Shown here piece by piece: positions 1-12,017 of a stretch of 64,000 nt of DNA. The notes below the pieces were generated by a model that made no database searches, was not told the origin of the DNA, and was given only the letters and a program-made list of their open reading frames with translations. The stretch is from Petrosia ficiformis. Lineage: Eukaryota > Porifera > Demospongiae > Haplosclerida > Petrosiidae. A program made the position numbers and the translations under genes. Where the stretch lies: contig OX345636.1 in assembly GCA_947044365.1 (NCBI GenBank), positions 10,603,809 to 10,667,808 on the forward strand, written 5' to 3'. The stretch's first letter is position 1. Each line of letters opens with the position of its first letter.

Positions 1-1819
1 AATAGCAAATAAATTCATAAGATCATCTTAAAGAAAATTTAGTCTTATGCAAAACATTAGTTGAAGTGAAAAGCGAAAAAAAAAAGCTTTTTCTTTGTCA
101 CGTGCAGCAATTAAATCTCACAACAAGGGCTTAGAAACATAGTGGACTAACCCAAAATCAACTACTAGTAGTAGTTGCATTAAAATATGAGTATACAGTG
201 TATATAACGAACCACTAAAATGTAATATGAAATATTTTTGATTTCTTTAATTCTTATCTACGCCTATAACACATTAATTTTTGAGAGTGCTTTCCTGTTA
301 ACCTAGGTATATTACTGTTGTTTGGGGTAGTCCATTATGGTTGTTAGCCCTTTGACTATCATCATGAGATCAAATCAATGCTGATTTGTTTTCGTCAGGT
401 ATAATTAATGCAATTGCTATTAGCAAGTTCAAGACTAGACCAGGATATCAATTTGGTATTTCCCCATCCACTGATTAAATTAGTAGTAGTTTCTTTTTGA
501 GTATATGTAATTATGTAGTCAAGTTGTCACAGTGTGGTTTATGTTATTAGAATTATAACAACAAATAATATCTATAATCTTTTTCTTGGAAACAGAGCTC
601 ATTTTGCTACTGCTGATAAAGCACTGCTCAAAGTGAAGTACAACTAAAGTAATGGCTTCATACATTGAGCACTAGCTCCAAGCTGTCGGTCGCTTTCTAG
701 CTCAAACTAATACTTGTTTAATTTCTAATTGCAATTGTCGCAAGGGCTGTTGGTACATGCTTACTGTGTTGTGATATAATATAGTTTGAATGACCTACTC
801 CATACAATACTAATCACTGACAGAAAGCACTTCACTTTGAAAACTATCTCGAAAAGACTCTCACCTTGCAAAATGATGAAGTCATTTTATAAATAATTTA
901 TTGTGAAAGGCGTATCCAACAAAAAAATGAGACTTTGTAAACTGATAATAAAAAAAAGCACAGTAACTGCTGATAGTGTGAACTGCACTAGCTTTTCCAA
1001 TGTATGCATTGGTTTTTTTTTTTTATTTCGAGGTGTTTGATGTTTGTAGAAAATGTTTTATTTTGGGAATGACATATGGACAAAGATAGACAGACAGTAG
1101 TAGAAATCACTTAACCCCTTCTTGCACATACACTGTATAGTCTGGCATAGCCACACCCTTTGCATAGAGGAGGAAGGGTCTGGTTTAGTTAGCATTAAAT
1201 GTTTGTGCAGTGCTATAGGAGTTTTGCAGCCTAATCAGAGTTAATTTAACATTAAATAGAAAAAATGGCCTCCCATAGTTGCTGTTTCTCTCTGGTATAC
1301 AGGTCTTAAAAACGAGCAGACTAGAGAAGTGTCCAGTTTTGTGTGTGGGAATGACGTCGTTACAGCTCTACTAACAGGATGGAAAAACCGTTTGCTTACA
1401 AGTTGTACATGTATGCATTGTAAACACTTGCTTTGCTGTCTATTCGCATCTAACAAACTATGATTTTTATATCATTGGATTTCATAACAACTCTTCTTTC
1501 CAGTAAAGCAAGTTAGAATCTTCAATGCTGTGTACTTTAAGAATTATAAAGCTGAGAAATTTGCTTGTGAAACACTCTGCCCACAAGTTTTAGCATTCCA
1601 TGGGCACAAATCTTATATGCTAACTATACCTGACCCGTCCTCCCCTATGTAAAGGGTGTGTTTATGCCAGATTATACACTACTTGGGTAATAACCATGTA
1701 GCTAGGATATGTACATCAATATAGATATCAGGTCCTTGATTTTAAACTAGGGTTAGGTTGTTAGTAAACCACTGAAATTTATGTTTGGGAATTGAACATG
1801 TATGTGTGTGTGTGTTTAC
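1..1819. repeat. Left copy of an inverted duplicated segment (non-coding)
   Basis: No gene is supported here. Read in reverse complement, this stretch aligns in blocks with about 53690-55610, for example the segments around 1250-1440 with 54360-54600, 1440-1800 with 53760-54110, and 540-930 with 54960-55400. The match begins at the first base of the window, so the duplicated unit probably extends further left. By position it is the first intron of the minus-strand RING exon at 1820-1987. Substitutions and small indels are frequent, so the copies are old. Confidence 0.75.
1136..1185. repeat. Short interspersed element with inverted ends
   Basis: The unit begins TAGTCTGGCATAGCCACACC, passes a purine-rich centre (AGAGGAGGAAGG) and ends GGTCTGGT. 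Related copies lie near 1637-1683, 53886-53945 and 54708-54762, and a palindromic derivative at 41151-41202. The ends are imperfect inverted repeats of each other. No coding capacity; too short to assign to a transposon family. Confidence 0.55.
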
Positions 1820-1987
1820 CTGTAATTGTTGTGGTAGCCTTTCAATACAATCTAAACAAAAGGAATGGTGACATGGTAGAGTTTTGGGGTTGGTATACTT
1901 GTCCAAACATACACTACATGTTAGTTGTTCATCAAGTTCATTAAGAGCAATAGAAGAAGTAAGATCACGATCATCCATCTTTTCCAT
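1820..1987 (-). CDS. RING-finger first exon of a TRIM-like gene, rest outside the window
   Basis: This 56-codon exon starts at an ATG and ends CAG before a consensus GTAAAC donor, in phase 0. It carries the first six zinc ligands of a C3HC4 RING: C24-x2-C27, C39-x-H41, C44-x2-C47. The last Cys pair is expected at the start of the next exon, as in the 2178-4571 gene. RING domains of this type act as E3 ubiquitin ligase modules that recruit E2 enzymes. No B-box exon is seen on the minus strand down to base 1. The inverted copy at 53511-53689 is followed, after a stretch matching this flank, by coiled-coil sequence at 56262. The partner exon of this gene is therefore predicted just left of the window. 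The exon has no stops or lost ligands. Confidence 0.7.
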
Positions 1988-2177
1988 GCGAAAGTCTGGT
2001 ATAACAGATTCCTAATAGGGCAGAAATTTATAACCGACAGTCTAATAATATCTGTGGTTATATCAATTATGATTGTACGATTCGTGTCACGAGCTAGCTA
2101 GCGTCTTCAAAGGGCGTGGTAGTATGATCGGCGCACCCCTGCGCTCGCGTTTCAGGTTTGCACGTGATGAAAGGAAG
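1988..2177. promoter_or_regulatory. Probable bidirectional promoter between two divergent RING exons
   Basis: Only 190 bp separate the two divergent start codons. The stretch is richer in GC and CpG than its surroundings (the part around 2125-2155) and contains an E-box CACGTG at about 2161, close to the plus-strand start. Shared control of the head-to-head pair is inference from layout; no TATA box or initiator is asserted. Confidence 0.4.
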
Positions 2178-4571
2178 ATGGCTTCTTCTATACCTCTCGA
2201 CGACCTTACAAAAGAATTAACTTGCGGCGTATGTTTGGACCAGTATATTAACCCAAAGATTCTACAATGTCACCATTATTTTTGTTTAAAATGTATTGAA
2301 AGAATATCACCACAACAACAGGTAAACAAATCATGATTATGATGGGCACAACACATATATTCACATATAATTCACTAGCACAGCATTATGTATCACAGAG
2401 AAAAAAATGTATTAAATGGCACCTCGGGTATAAGTGATACTTTTCATCCACCAAGCCAAAGCCTAGCTATTGCATCTGTTGTGGAAGATTTTTAAGGTTT
2501 TTAACATAGGTTTTTAACATAGGACCCTAACAGTTAGTTTGCCATACATATTGTTCGATGGACCATACCCTTTTGGAATGGGTGTAGTAAATCATACAAG
2601 TTAAAACCCACAGACTCCATCTCCTGGAACCTACATGTAGGTTCAAGGATACAAACTCTTATAAGTTTAAGGTGCCATTTTTTACATGACACTTTATTCC
2701 TGCTGTTCTAACAGTCAATAAATTGATCACCTCTGTCGAAAGAAATCAGAACCTTGTCCCATTGGTCCTCTGGTTCATAGCTATTCCAGGCTATTTTTCA
2801 GCTTGAGGTGACCTACAAATCTACCTTAGCTACAGATATGAAACTTAATTGTTTTACTCTCATAAGTTCTAATTTTTAAAATAAAGCTTCTAAGGTCTCT
2901 GAAACTGGCATTCCACAAACTAAAGTGAAATTGAACCTTTGTTAAGTCTCTCAAAGCAATACAGTGTATGGATAGTAAGAAGAAGTTATTAAAAAAATAT
3001 ACTTTTACCAGTGTTCTGCCCACACTAGTTGGCACTGGTCGGGAATAACCACCTCTCAGATCAATTAACCACCTCTTAGATAAATTAACCACCTCTCTGA
3101 TATAACATATATAGGCTACTGTGACAGAATTAAGTATAAACTGGATAAACAGCACTAAATGCATGTAGAATCCAACCACCACTCTAAATATCCTGGGTAG
3201 AACACTGTTTTATTGTAATCACATAAATGTATGGCAGTTAATGAATATGCTAATTACCCACGTACTTAGGTATCAATGATTGTATCATTTCATTATTATT
3301 TCAACCTTGCAAATCAGACAAAGATTTATAACAATAATACATGTACATTGTAGCTAAGTTGAAATTTCATAATTGCCCCTAAAATTTCCAAAAGCAGACA
3401 AACATTTTGAAAAATCATTGAATATACAACATTGTGATAGTACACATACTTATGACAAACACAGTATATCTCTGATTTTACATGTATACATTATACATGC
3501 CAACAGGGAGACAGACATTTCATAAGCTGTCCTTCGTGTCGTAAACCTACACATCTATCTGCCATGGGAGCCACTGACCTCCCTGCTGCTTTCCTCATTA
3601 ATAACCTCTTACAATTACAAGAGAAAATGAAGCAAGCCCTATATGATGTTGGATGTGAACTTCATCATGATCTTCTCAAGTTGTATTGCGAAACATGTCA
3701 GGAGCTGATCTGTAGAGATTGTGCAGTAAGTAAACAGCATCGAAATCATGAGTACAAGCTCATTACTGAATGTTATCCTGATCATCATCAAGAGATTGAA
3801 ACTAACCTCCTAATAGTGAAAACGAAAGTAGCTGACATTAATACAGCACTGACTGACCTCATCACTCGAGAGAATGAGATCACAAAGCAGGGAAAAGATA
3901 TCAAGGAAGAGATCCATGCAGAAGCTCAATTACTCATGAACTTAGTTCAACAATCAGAGAGGCAGCTAGTTCAACAAGTAGACACTACACTACAACAGAA
4001 GATTCAAGTACTAAACAAACAGAGAAAAGAGGTAGAGACAGTCTTGGACCACTTGAAGAGATGTGAGGAGTTTGTAGAACAGAGTCTGAAGGTAGGGAGT
4101 CAACAACAGGTATTGAGAGGGAAACAGAGTATAATTCAAGTAATGACAAAAGTGAATCAAGATGTCAACTCTGAAGTGTTTCAACCAATAGAAGAGGCTA
4201 ACATTGAATTCATTAAGAATCAGGGATTAGTCGTTAAATATGAGAGTATTGGCGAATTAAAATCAGAAATGTTTGGAAATTCAGCAGTCATGATAAATAC
4301 TTGTTACATTGGTAAGAAATCGGTCATCAATCTATACCTCCAGACTCAAGATGGAAATCCATTCTCAATTCCTCTCTCACTTATCTCTTGTGAACTCTCT
4401 TCTGCTGATGATAGTGAACTCATAGCATGTAATATCTATGAGACTGAATTAGGAAATTACAACATAAGGTTTACTCCGCATACAGGAGGGAAACATCAAT
4501 TGATAGTGCGATTAGGAGGTATGGAAGTCCATGGTAGTCATTTTACTGTCTTGCCTGAGATAAGAGGTTAG
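2178..4571 (+). CDS. TRIM-like protein: RING, B-box 2, coiled coil, filamin repeat
   Basis: Two exons, 2178-2321 and 3507-4571, join in phase 0 across a GTAAAC donor and a CAACAG acceptor to give about 402 residues. The RING (C16-x2-C19, C31-x-H33, C36-x2-C39, C56-x2-C59) is split by the intron. The B-box 2 is complete: C98-x2-H101-x7-C109-x2-C112-x4-C117-x2-C120-x5-H126-x2-H129. A Gln/Glu/Lys-rich coiled coil covers about 150-240, and a filamin/ABP280-type Ig repeat about 290-400. The family acts as cytoplasmic E3 ubiquitin ligases whose coiled coil dimerises. The frame ends at TAG, but an AG/GTTAGC donor overlaps the last codons, so an NHL-bearing exon could follow. None is seen nearby, so a filamin-ended, TRIM45-like form is the simplest reading. 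All ligands are present and there is no internal stop. Confidence 0.85.
2322..3506. other. Intron of the TRIM-like gene, with a small tandem repeat
   Basis: Non-coding. At about 3043-3102 a 20-bp unit reading AATTAACCACCTCT plus a variable tail is repeated three times. Near 2411-2435 and 2665-2695 the sequence AAATGGCACCT occurs in opposite orientations, which may be the ends of a small foldback element. No exon-like frame was found. Confidence 0.6.
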
Positions 4572-5683
4572 CAAAAACTATGCAATATGTTTTCAATAGT
4601 TCTTGAGCAGTACAAATAATAGCCATGGCAAGTGTTTTGCACAATTAGTTAGCCAAGTACATGTATACACCCATGCAGGCTCTCTGGTAGAGTGGATTCT
4701 ACTGTTGCACATGTGAAGGGTGTGTCACTTTTGTAGTTATGCAACAATGCAGCTACTCCCGGTTTATTGATTATTATAATAGTTCACGAATGCCCCAGAC
4801 ACCTGGAAACTTAAGTAGTTAATTAGCACATTTTTCAGGCTTCTATAGGTGGAATTGTGTCACCTAGCCCCCTATTGTCCTTTTTTATACTGTTTGACCC
4901 CTATTTATTATTAAATCTTAACTTGTCAAATGACTGAGTTCTGTAACCATTCTTTAGTTTCGTTGACTTTTTAAGAGGCATTTATGATGTCAGCAAACAA
5001 GATCACGTGTGGAAAATTGACTGCACTTACTTATATATAAATACTGATCCATTTTTTCCTTTTTGCCGCCCTATTTTTTTTTCTGGTGAGAATTCTGGCA
5101 TGCACAAACAGTGAATCCATTCTCTTTTTCTCCACCATCTTAAGACATTGGTACAATGCTACACCATTAGTGTGATTCAAAAAATTAATATTTTGATATG
5201 TATGAATGCTTTTGACATATATACTTATTTGTTATTATACTTATTCTTATAATTATGTTTGCGTCACATATGTAAATATAGTAGGTTACACATATCATGA
5301 TATGTCATTTTAGAAGGCTTGGTTGATAAATTAGTATGGTGCATGAATGAATGCATATGCGAGTTTAATTGGTAATTCATTACACAGCAGCAGCTTGTAC
5401 AAACTGTAGCCGAATATCATCATATATTTGACATTTATGCTCAAGGCATGTTTAAGATTCATGTCTTGTTAACTGTCGGTCATTAACATTGTTCCAGTAA
5501 TAATCCCTATATAAAAAACCTGTTATTTTTGTTTACTAATTGTGCAACTTACGTTTTAACAGGGGACTTCTATTTTCCTTGTGTGTTATTATAGTAAAGA
5601 TTTCTACATATGTAATTTATACTTTGTGGTTTCTATTATATCCAAGCAATAGGATATTGCCATGCAATTTTACAGTTATTGTA
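4572..5683. other. Intergenic stretch, no feature recognised
   Basis: AT-rich sequence after the TRIM-like stop. No NHL or other coding homology was seen, and no convincing inverted repeat or RNA gene. Confidence 0.5.
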
Positions 5684-6180
5684 ATTACCCTCGCCACGAA
5701 GCGTAGGCAGAAGGGTACAGTAATCATATTGTGTGTCTGTGTGTGTGTGTGTGTGTGTTCGCAAAAATTTGGGAAAACTGGGAACATTGGCAGCTCGAAC
5801 CAGCTACTGGCAGACTTCAAATTATACAAGGATCAAAAATAAAAACAGGCTTTTGATAAAACCTTTTGGTTATAAAGTTATGACAATTTATATCACTCAC
5901 GGTTACTGTTTCTAGACTTGAGAAGACTCCTGGGGACAACTACACACATCTAAACATCTAAACAAAACTACTAACGTATCATGACTATCGACTATCTTTA
6001 TATTTTTTGTATGCATTAAACAATCTGAAGTTAACGTTTTAATAGTTATAAGAGTCACACACACAAATGACCAATGATGTATACATAATCTTTTGCTGTA
6101 TTATGTTTATAAATAATTATTGTTTGTTTTACACGTGTGTAATATTACTTTGCCACGTTGGTGAGAGTCCCGTCCTGACA
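5684..6180. repeat. Dispersed repeat, copy 1 (ACCCTCGCC-ended)
   Basis: The unit starts ATTACCCTCGCCACGAAGCG, runs into a TG microsatellite, keeps a conserved core around 5865-5920, and ends near a TTGCCACG...GAGAGTCCCGTCC block. The same order of blocks recurs at 20362-21265. The two ends are loosely inverted (ACCCTCGCC against GGCGAGGGT in copy 2), so a non-autonomous DNA transposon is possible, but target-site duplications were not resolved. Confidence 0.55.
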
Positions 6181-6579
6181 GCGCTCGTTGTAAAAATACA
6201 TGGCAATCTTTAACAACCTATAACCTACTGCTAGGATATAATACTATGACTGAGTATGAGAAAAGTATTCGATTTCATAGCATGTCATCCATGTGTACAT
6301 ATCCATATATTATACAATGAAGAAATGTATTCTATGATCACATTTCATTTATTTTAATGAATTGAACCCAATAATGTACTTCTTTTCTAGTTGTTTCCTT
6401 TCTCAACTTTGCAGCATCTTTTTGCAGTTAGTATAGAATTTTTTTTCTTCCTACTCAATATTCTTAAATTTAAGGGTGTTTTATGCCCAAAACCTAGTAC
6501 TTTACTTAACTACATACGTATCCTCTATGACACACTGATTGTAGTATAATTTATATATATATATATCTATATATGTATA

Positions 6580-6679
6580 GGTTATATCCCTGTACGAGTG
6601 CTATATCAGATATATAATCACCGAGCCCGAGGGCAAGGTCATTATATATCTGATATTGCACGAGTAGTGGGATATAACC
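6580..6679. repeat. Foldback hairpin with GC-rich tip (type A)
   Basis: GGTTATATCCC opens and GGGATATAACC closes the element. The two arms are nearly complementary over about 43 bp and meet at a tip containing GAGCCCGAGGGCAAGG. It lies in AT-rich DNA. It belongs to the set of foldbacks with similar tips described in the findings. Confidence 0.7.
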
Positions 6680-7162
6680 AATATATGTCACGAAAGACAA
6701 AACCTTTGTTGATGTCTGATGCTTCTCCTACCTTTTTGTCGGCACTTTGGAGAAGGTAAGCGTTGTTTTCTTGTAGTCTGTTTCGATGGCAGGTGCTATA
6801 TCTGACCGCAGTGCTATATCTGCTGACCGCAGTGCTATATCATGTATATATCCCTGTGGTTTACTTTGATGTTTCGCCGTATCAGGACGTATATATATAT
6901 ATATATATAATATATATCATAGCTAACAGCCACATCAAAGTTACTGACAGGTGTTATATATGCAATATACACCCAAACACAGGTGGATATGAAACCACAG
7001 GGCTGATATAAGACCTATAATGATATTCATAATAGATTGCATCAGTCTGAGCATGCGCAGTCAAGTTGTAAATTGAAGAGTTGGAGACAAATGGAAAAAG
7101 CCGTAGATGTCAGGTAACATTGATGTACATCAAGTGTTAGGTATAGAATATATTATATATAG

Positions 7163-7287
7163 CATGGCTTCTCAGTGTGTATCAGCAATATCAGCCTTTC
7201 ACCCCTCAATAGCAGCCCTCGGCTTTGCCTCGGGCTGCTATCTTGGGGTTTAGGTCTGATATTGCTGATAAACACCTCGAAGCCATG
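7163..7287. repeat. Foldback hairpin with GC-rich tip (type B)
   Basis: CATGGCTTCTCAG opens and CGAAGCCATG closes. The inner arms include ATCAGCAATATCAG with its complement, and the tip reads CAGCCCTCGGC and GCCTCGGGCTG. The outer ends resemble those of the foldback at 12018-12156. A TA microsatellite follows at about 7337-7362. Confidence 0.65.
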
Positions 7288-7324
7288 TTATATATATTAC
7301 ATATATTATATAATGTATACATTA

Positions 7325-7366
<42 letters not shown>

Positions 7367-7904
7367 ATGCAATGTATATAACTTGCATGCATTCCGTTAC
7401 GTATGTGTCATGGCCATTATTGTCGAACCCCTAGAATGATGGAACCTACATTTTACAACATGTATGTGGCATAAGCATAGATATACATTAGAGGCAACTG
7501 TGCATATATAAGGAGATCATAAATTCATAATTAAGCAAAGATTACAGTGCAGTATAACCACAGTTATATAAGTGATTTCAATTAATGTTAAAAATTTTAC
7601 AAGGCAAGCAATATTTTGGAATTTCAGGTGGCTATGGTTGTAATTAAGCCATCTAACCAGACAATAAACCTGCACTGTCATATAGTACAATTATAAATTA
7701 TAATTATATATATCCCTAGCTTAGTGAAAACCAGGCCTATCACTTAATAATTGTGACTAGATTTAAATGTTCACTATTAACTTTGGTAATTTTGTACAGT
7801 AAGGCAAATGAATCCACTAATGTTTCCCTTGATACCATGTTTAATCTGCACATTTCCTGTATAAAATGACCAAATAGTAGATTCATTTATTATTGTATTA
7901 TATA

Positions 7905-8012
7905 TAATGCTATAAGCCTATAACACACCTACAAGTGCAGATTTATTATTACTGAGTCGGAAGGTAAGGCGTTTATAAATCTGTTACAGCACAAGTAGGT
8001 ATGTTATAATGA
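7905..8012. repeat. Foldback hairpin (type E), left-arm copy
   Basis: TATAACACACCTAC at the left and GTAGGTATGTTATA at the right form the arms, with a further AGATTTAT and ATAAATCT pair inside. The tip holds GAGTCGGAAGGTAAGG, comparable to type A. The mirror copy is at about 19423-19530. Confidence 0.6.
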
Positions 8013-8299
8013 ATGTGTTTCTGGAAACCTGCCAGGTTTATATCATGCGTATAGGCCAATGAAACAAACATGTTATATCTAGTCTTCAAATAAGATGAGT
8101 CATGTTTTCATGTACCTATCTGCTAAGAAATATTCTCAAGATTGAGAAATTATATCCGTTAGTCATAAAAGTGGTCATTGTCAAAGCTTTTTAATTCTAT
8201 TTTGCTAGTCTTGCAAAGATTTTAAGTCTCTTAATCGTTAGTTTTCCAGAAAATGTACAAGGACAAACAAAACCATTACTGTAACCCTCCATTCCATAA

Positions 8300-8900
8300 A
8301 TAATTACAAGGGTATATAATAAGAGAGGGAGAGTATTGCACTTCCGTATAACGTGTAGCACAACCCTGCGAAAAGTACATGACCTTTATAATAATATTCA
8401 CGACGTAATCATCACGTGTGAAGTAGGGGTTGAGGCATTATGTGACCAAATTTGAACCAAAGATGGATGATGCAGCAACCACACCATCACGGATCCCATC
8501 CAGTCGTGTTGCTGGTTCTACAATTAGGGAAGGTGATATTCCACTGTCGAAGGTTCTTAAAACTTCAGGATTTGCGGCATCTCTCCAGAATGTTGCGAAG
8601 GAATCTGGTGATCGAGGAATAGTTGGATTTCACTTTGTGAGGTAAGGTAGCTTGGACTGCTCCAAGTCAGCTTCATCGTCACTGTCGATCTCAAAATCAC
8701 TGTCTTCGTATAGAATATCTCTCTCGAGCTTCATCATGTAAGCGTATCACTATTCATGTGATTATTAAACATGCTTGGGCTTTGTGCACCACCTTGTGGT
8801 CTAGCACGTACTTTTCACCATCTTCTCAACTCAAGTACTTTTCGCAGGGTTGTGCTATAAGTGCGATACTCCCTCTCCTATTATATACTCTTGCTAATTA
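8300..8900. mobile_element. Small DNA transposon or MITE with long inverted ends, left-arm copy
   Basis: Both ends share GTATATAATA, then GAGAGGGAG, then AGCACAACCCTGCGAAAAGT in inverted orientation, a terminal repeat of about 60-70 bp. Inside, a plus-strand frame (ATG at 8463) runs to an AG/GTAAGG donor-like site at about 8642. A minus-strand frame of 35 codons (8737 to 8630) is very acidic (EDSDFEIDSDDEADLEQ) and overlaps it tail to tail. Acidic N-termini are common in DNA transposases, so these may be remnants; no transposase catalytic domain remains. Target-site duplication not resolved. Confidence 0.6.
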
Positions 8901-9439
8901 TAATTAATCATTTTTATAATTGGTATTCTCTTAAATTTAGATCACACCAGAAAGGCACTTTCTAGGTTCTCTAAACAGGAGAAACAAACCTTTACCTCAC
9001 CCATGTTACACAACTGCACCCCTTTAACTCAAAACACAGTTACACAAGTAGATCGACGATGGTCTACCAAATTATCAAAATGGTTCAACCACGGCACCTC
9101 CTCTTCAATAACAGACCCTGACAAAATTTTACAGGATATGATGTTATAATTCATTATACTAACCCACACACATGGATCACTATGGTAATCACTGTGCATT
9201 AATGTTCATGCTGGAGGTTTTTTTTTCTGGAATTTATTTCTGATACACATATCCACTTTCACCAATCCCAAATTATATCTTATTACTACCTCTCCAACAT
9301 CCTAGCATCAGCCTGAAGTAAAAAAACACTTAACAGCAGTTGCAGAAAAAGATGAAAAATGCAGAAACGTTGACAGTCAATATGTGAATTCACCCAGGAG
9401 TAGTAATAAGAAAAGCTCTCCTCGATTTAATACTCCTAC

Positions 9440-9925
9440 ATTTTATTGCTGTTCATCCCATTACAGGACATATTTACATTGTTGATACAGGTAACCATCG
9501 TATTCAAGTTCTTGATGATGACCTCACATTCAATCTTATGTTTTGTAACAAAGGTTTGGTACCAGAAAATTCAATTTGCCAAGGGATATGGTGTGAAGGA
9601 TATTTGTATGTCAGATACTGATTTTCGTTATGTCAAGAAGTTCACATCAACAAGACAATAATTATATTTCAAAATTTAGTTCAAAGCGATCCATTCCTAG
9701 CTAGCATCTATTATCATACATAATAATTTAGTTTATATTAGTGAGTGTGATAATCATTGTGTCTCAATATATGATACATATGGGTGTTTTATACATTGTT
9801 TTGGCAGGTTTGGTAGAGAGGAAGGAGAATTTAATATGCCATATGGTGACGGTAACAGTAGATTCCTCAGGTAATTTGTATGTTTGTGACATAGGTAATG
9901 ACAGACTAATTGTTTTGTAGGTGTT
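9440..9925 (+). pseudogene. NHL-repeat fragment of a TRIM-like gene, left-arm copy
   Basis: Two NHL-type blade motifs are readable: GHIYIVDTGNHRIQVLDDD near 9460-9520, and SECDNHCVSIYDTYG followed by GNLYVCDIGNDRLIVL near 9740-9915. They are separated by stops and frame changes (stop after about 9625), so this cannot encode a full propeller. NHL blades form beta-propellers that bind RNA or protein in TRIM-NHL proteins. The flank after 9925 is paralogous to 56816 onward, where an equivalent relic ends. The RING, B-box and filamin parts that should precede it are absent. Confidence 0.75.
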
Positions 9926-10357
9926 TATTTTTCTTGTTTCCTCTATATATATAATTTAAGTTTATTTATAATTTCACTGCATTGTAACTTATATCTGAAG
10001 TGATTCTCTTTTGATAATATTTTGTATTCGAATGAGCTTGTACTCACCACATGGACACTGTATATTATTATACCAGTTAACTAATAACTAAAAGTTGCAA
10101 AAGCCTGTAGGTATTATTATAGGGTACTGACTATACCTGTCAGAGTTAGTATGTGTACATCAACTTGGCTGTTATATATTACTGGCACATGATTATCCAC
10201 TAATATGAGACCTCCTCCAATAAATGCAGCATCATTACAGTTTTATAACTGCTAATATTCACATGATATGTCTTATTAATAACATGTGATGTGTTTTAAT
10301 AAATTATTTTTTGTACAATAATCATTGTAATGATAAAGCATCACAATGAGCAGTTTG

Positions 10358-10390
10358 ATATGCTTTAGCAGTGGTACTGCTAAAGCATAT
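10358..10390. repeat. Perfect 33-bp hairpin, left arm only
   Basis: ATATGCTTTAGCAGT, a GGT loop, then the exact complement. The mirror arm (about 16420-16447) and the paralogue near 57190 read differently here and agree with each other, so the hairpin arose in the left arm. Confidence 0.85.
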
Positions 10391-10792
10391 TAGCAGGAGC
10401 TTGTGAGAGGCAAACCCAATACTAAGTACGTGTCACATGTAGTCAAAAGAATGGGTGGGCCACTCCAGACTACATGACACTATCAAGACCTTATTTGAAG
10501 ACTTAGCTATTCTTTAAGGGGTGCTAAAACATCCATGTAAATGAAAATGACCAGGATCATGAAAGATTTAATATTAATAATTATGAGTATTATGTTTCCT
10601 CATTGGAATTAACTACAATCATGAAAACCACAAGAATGAGAGATATTCAATAATAAAATAATATGTGGTATCCCATATGCCACAATACTACCCAGAATTT
10701 AATGACCCAAGTTTCAATAGGGCTGTGGTCACAAAAGCTAATATATCTACTATAATTAGTAACAGGACTATTCCTTGAAAGAAAGACTAGAG

Positions 10793-10939
10793 ATGGCTGG
10801 ATCTTCTATTGCTCTCAAGGGACTTGATGAACAACTAACTTGTAGTGTATGTTTGGATCAGTATACTAAGCCCAAAACTATCCAATGTCTACATACATTC
10901 TGCTCAGAATGTATCAACAGACTACCAAAAGAGCCACAG
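10793..10939 (+). pseudogene. RING-finger first exon of a disrupted TRIM-like gene, left-arm copy
   Basis: A 49-codon open exon from ATG to a CAG/GTATAT donor, phase 0. It has C17-x2-C20, C32-x-H34, C37-x2-C40, the first six RING ligands, as in the intact gene at 2178. The exon itself is undamaged. Its expected second exon starts at about 13591 in the spacer of the inverted repeat but is cut after roughly 10-15 bases, so no B-box, coiled coil or filamin can follow. It would encode at most an isolated half-RING unless a distant exon is used. Confidence 0.75.
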
Positions 10940-11589
10940 GTATATATAATATAAAAGAGTTACATACACCACTTTATATTAACATTTTATATAACAACAT
11001 TAGTTTAAAATGTAATATATATACATATATATATATATAATATATATAATTATATATAATTATCACTTAAAAATAGGAACTTAGGTATGTGAAAGATTCC
11101 TGTGTATTTCATGATGAATTTCATCCAAAACATGCAGATTAAGTTACTTAAGATTATAAAACAATTCCTCTTAGGAAACTGGTCAAGACTATAATATACT
11201 GCAACAACCAAAGGGAAATAGATACAGTATATATATATATATATAGCTTTATAATTATTACTAAAGCTCTATATGAAGGTATATAGGATATTGGCAAACA
11301 TTACTAAAATTGTAATTTTACGACAGCCTTATTTTAGATAACACTAAAACCTCTTCCAATACTCAAGTAATGGAGTGGTATAGCTAATGGTAAATTGGCT
11401 TACTGCATGATGATGCCTGAACTCTGTATGCAAAACAGCTTTAGTGTTAAATTCTAGATCTATTGCACAAACAAAGAATGATATTTGCACATAGCCTGGT
11501 TGTTAGGGTAAACTGCCATATTGTAGTATAGTCTGATATATCAAATAAATTTCATAAGCATAACTACACATTATAAACAGATGGTAAAG

Positions 11590-11988
11590 ATTGAGCTTGT
11601 TTTTCAAAATATTTCTAATTTGCAACACTGGATGCATGTTGGCAACTAGCTACACTCACGATATCAGGTTTTAAAGCAAGAGAAATGTTTCAGCTACCCA
11701 CCAGATTGCATAGGCAGGGCCGCTGAATCCCCAAATTGCATAGAAGCATTGGGGTGCAGTCCCTTACAATACCCATAAATGGGAAGACACCCTCTTCAAA
11801 ATTTCCCTCGTAGTTTATATTTAAAGCAAAGGGCGGCCAAAAAACCATCAGCGTTTAGCCATTTTCATGGGCTTATCCCTGACACCAATTATAAACACTT
11901 TGAGTGCTTCGTAATGCTTGGAACTCACTCCTTACTGTGTATGGGTCAGATGTCATATATGTGAGATCGTCCTCTAAGGGTCAATTAA
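11590..11988 (-). mobile_element. Decayed TTAA-type MITE, left-arm copy
   Basis: Reverse-complement similarity to the clean element at 55654-56261: shared blocks include the stretch ending at the TTAA near 11985, the CATTTTCATGGGCTTATCCC region at about 11860, and the coil around 11588-11640. The internal GC-rich block is shortened. The terminal repeats are eroded. Short open frames across it are not considered coding. Confidence 0.6.
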
Positions 11989-12017
11989 TATGCTGTGTAG
12001 TCAGTGGTTATGTAATA

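Noticed and set aside
2826..3182. 118-codon minus-strand frame in the TRIM-like intron
   Set aside because: Starts and ends in repeat-bearing intron sequence, with no recognised motif.
4550..4575. A splice donor ending the TRIM-like coding exon before the stop
   Set aside because: AG/GTTAGC is plausible, but no NHL or other exon follows within several kb, so the in-frame stop was kept.
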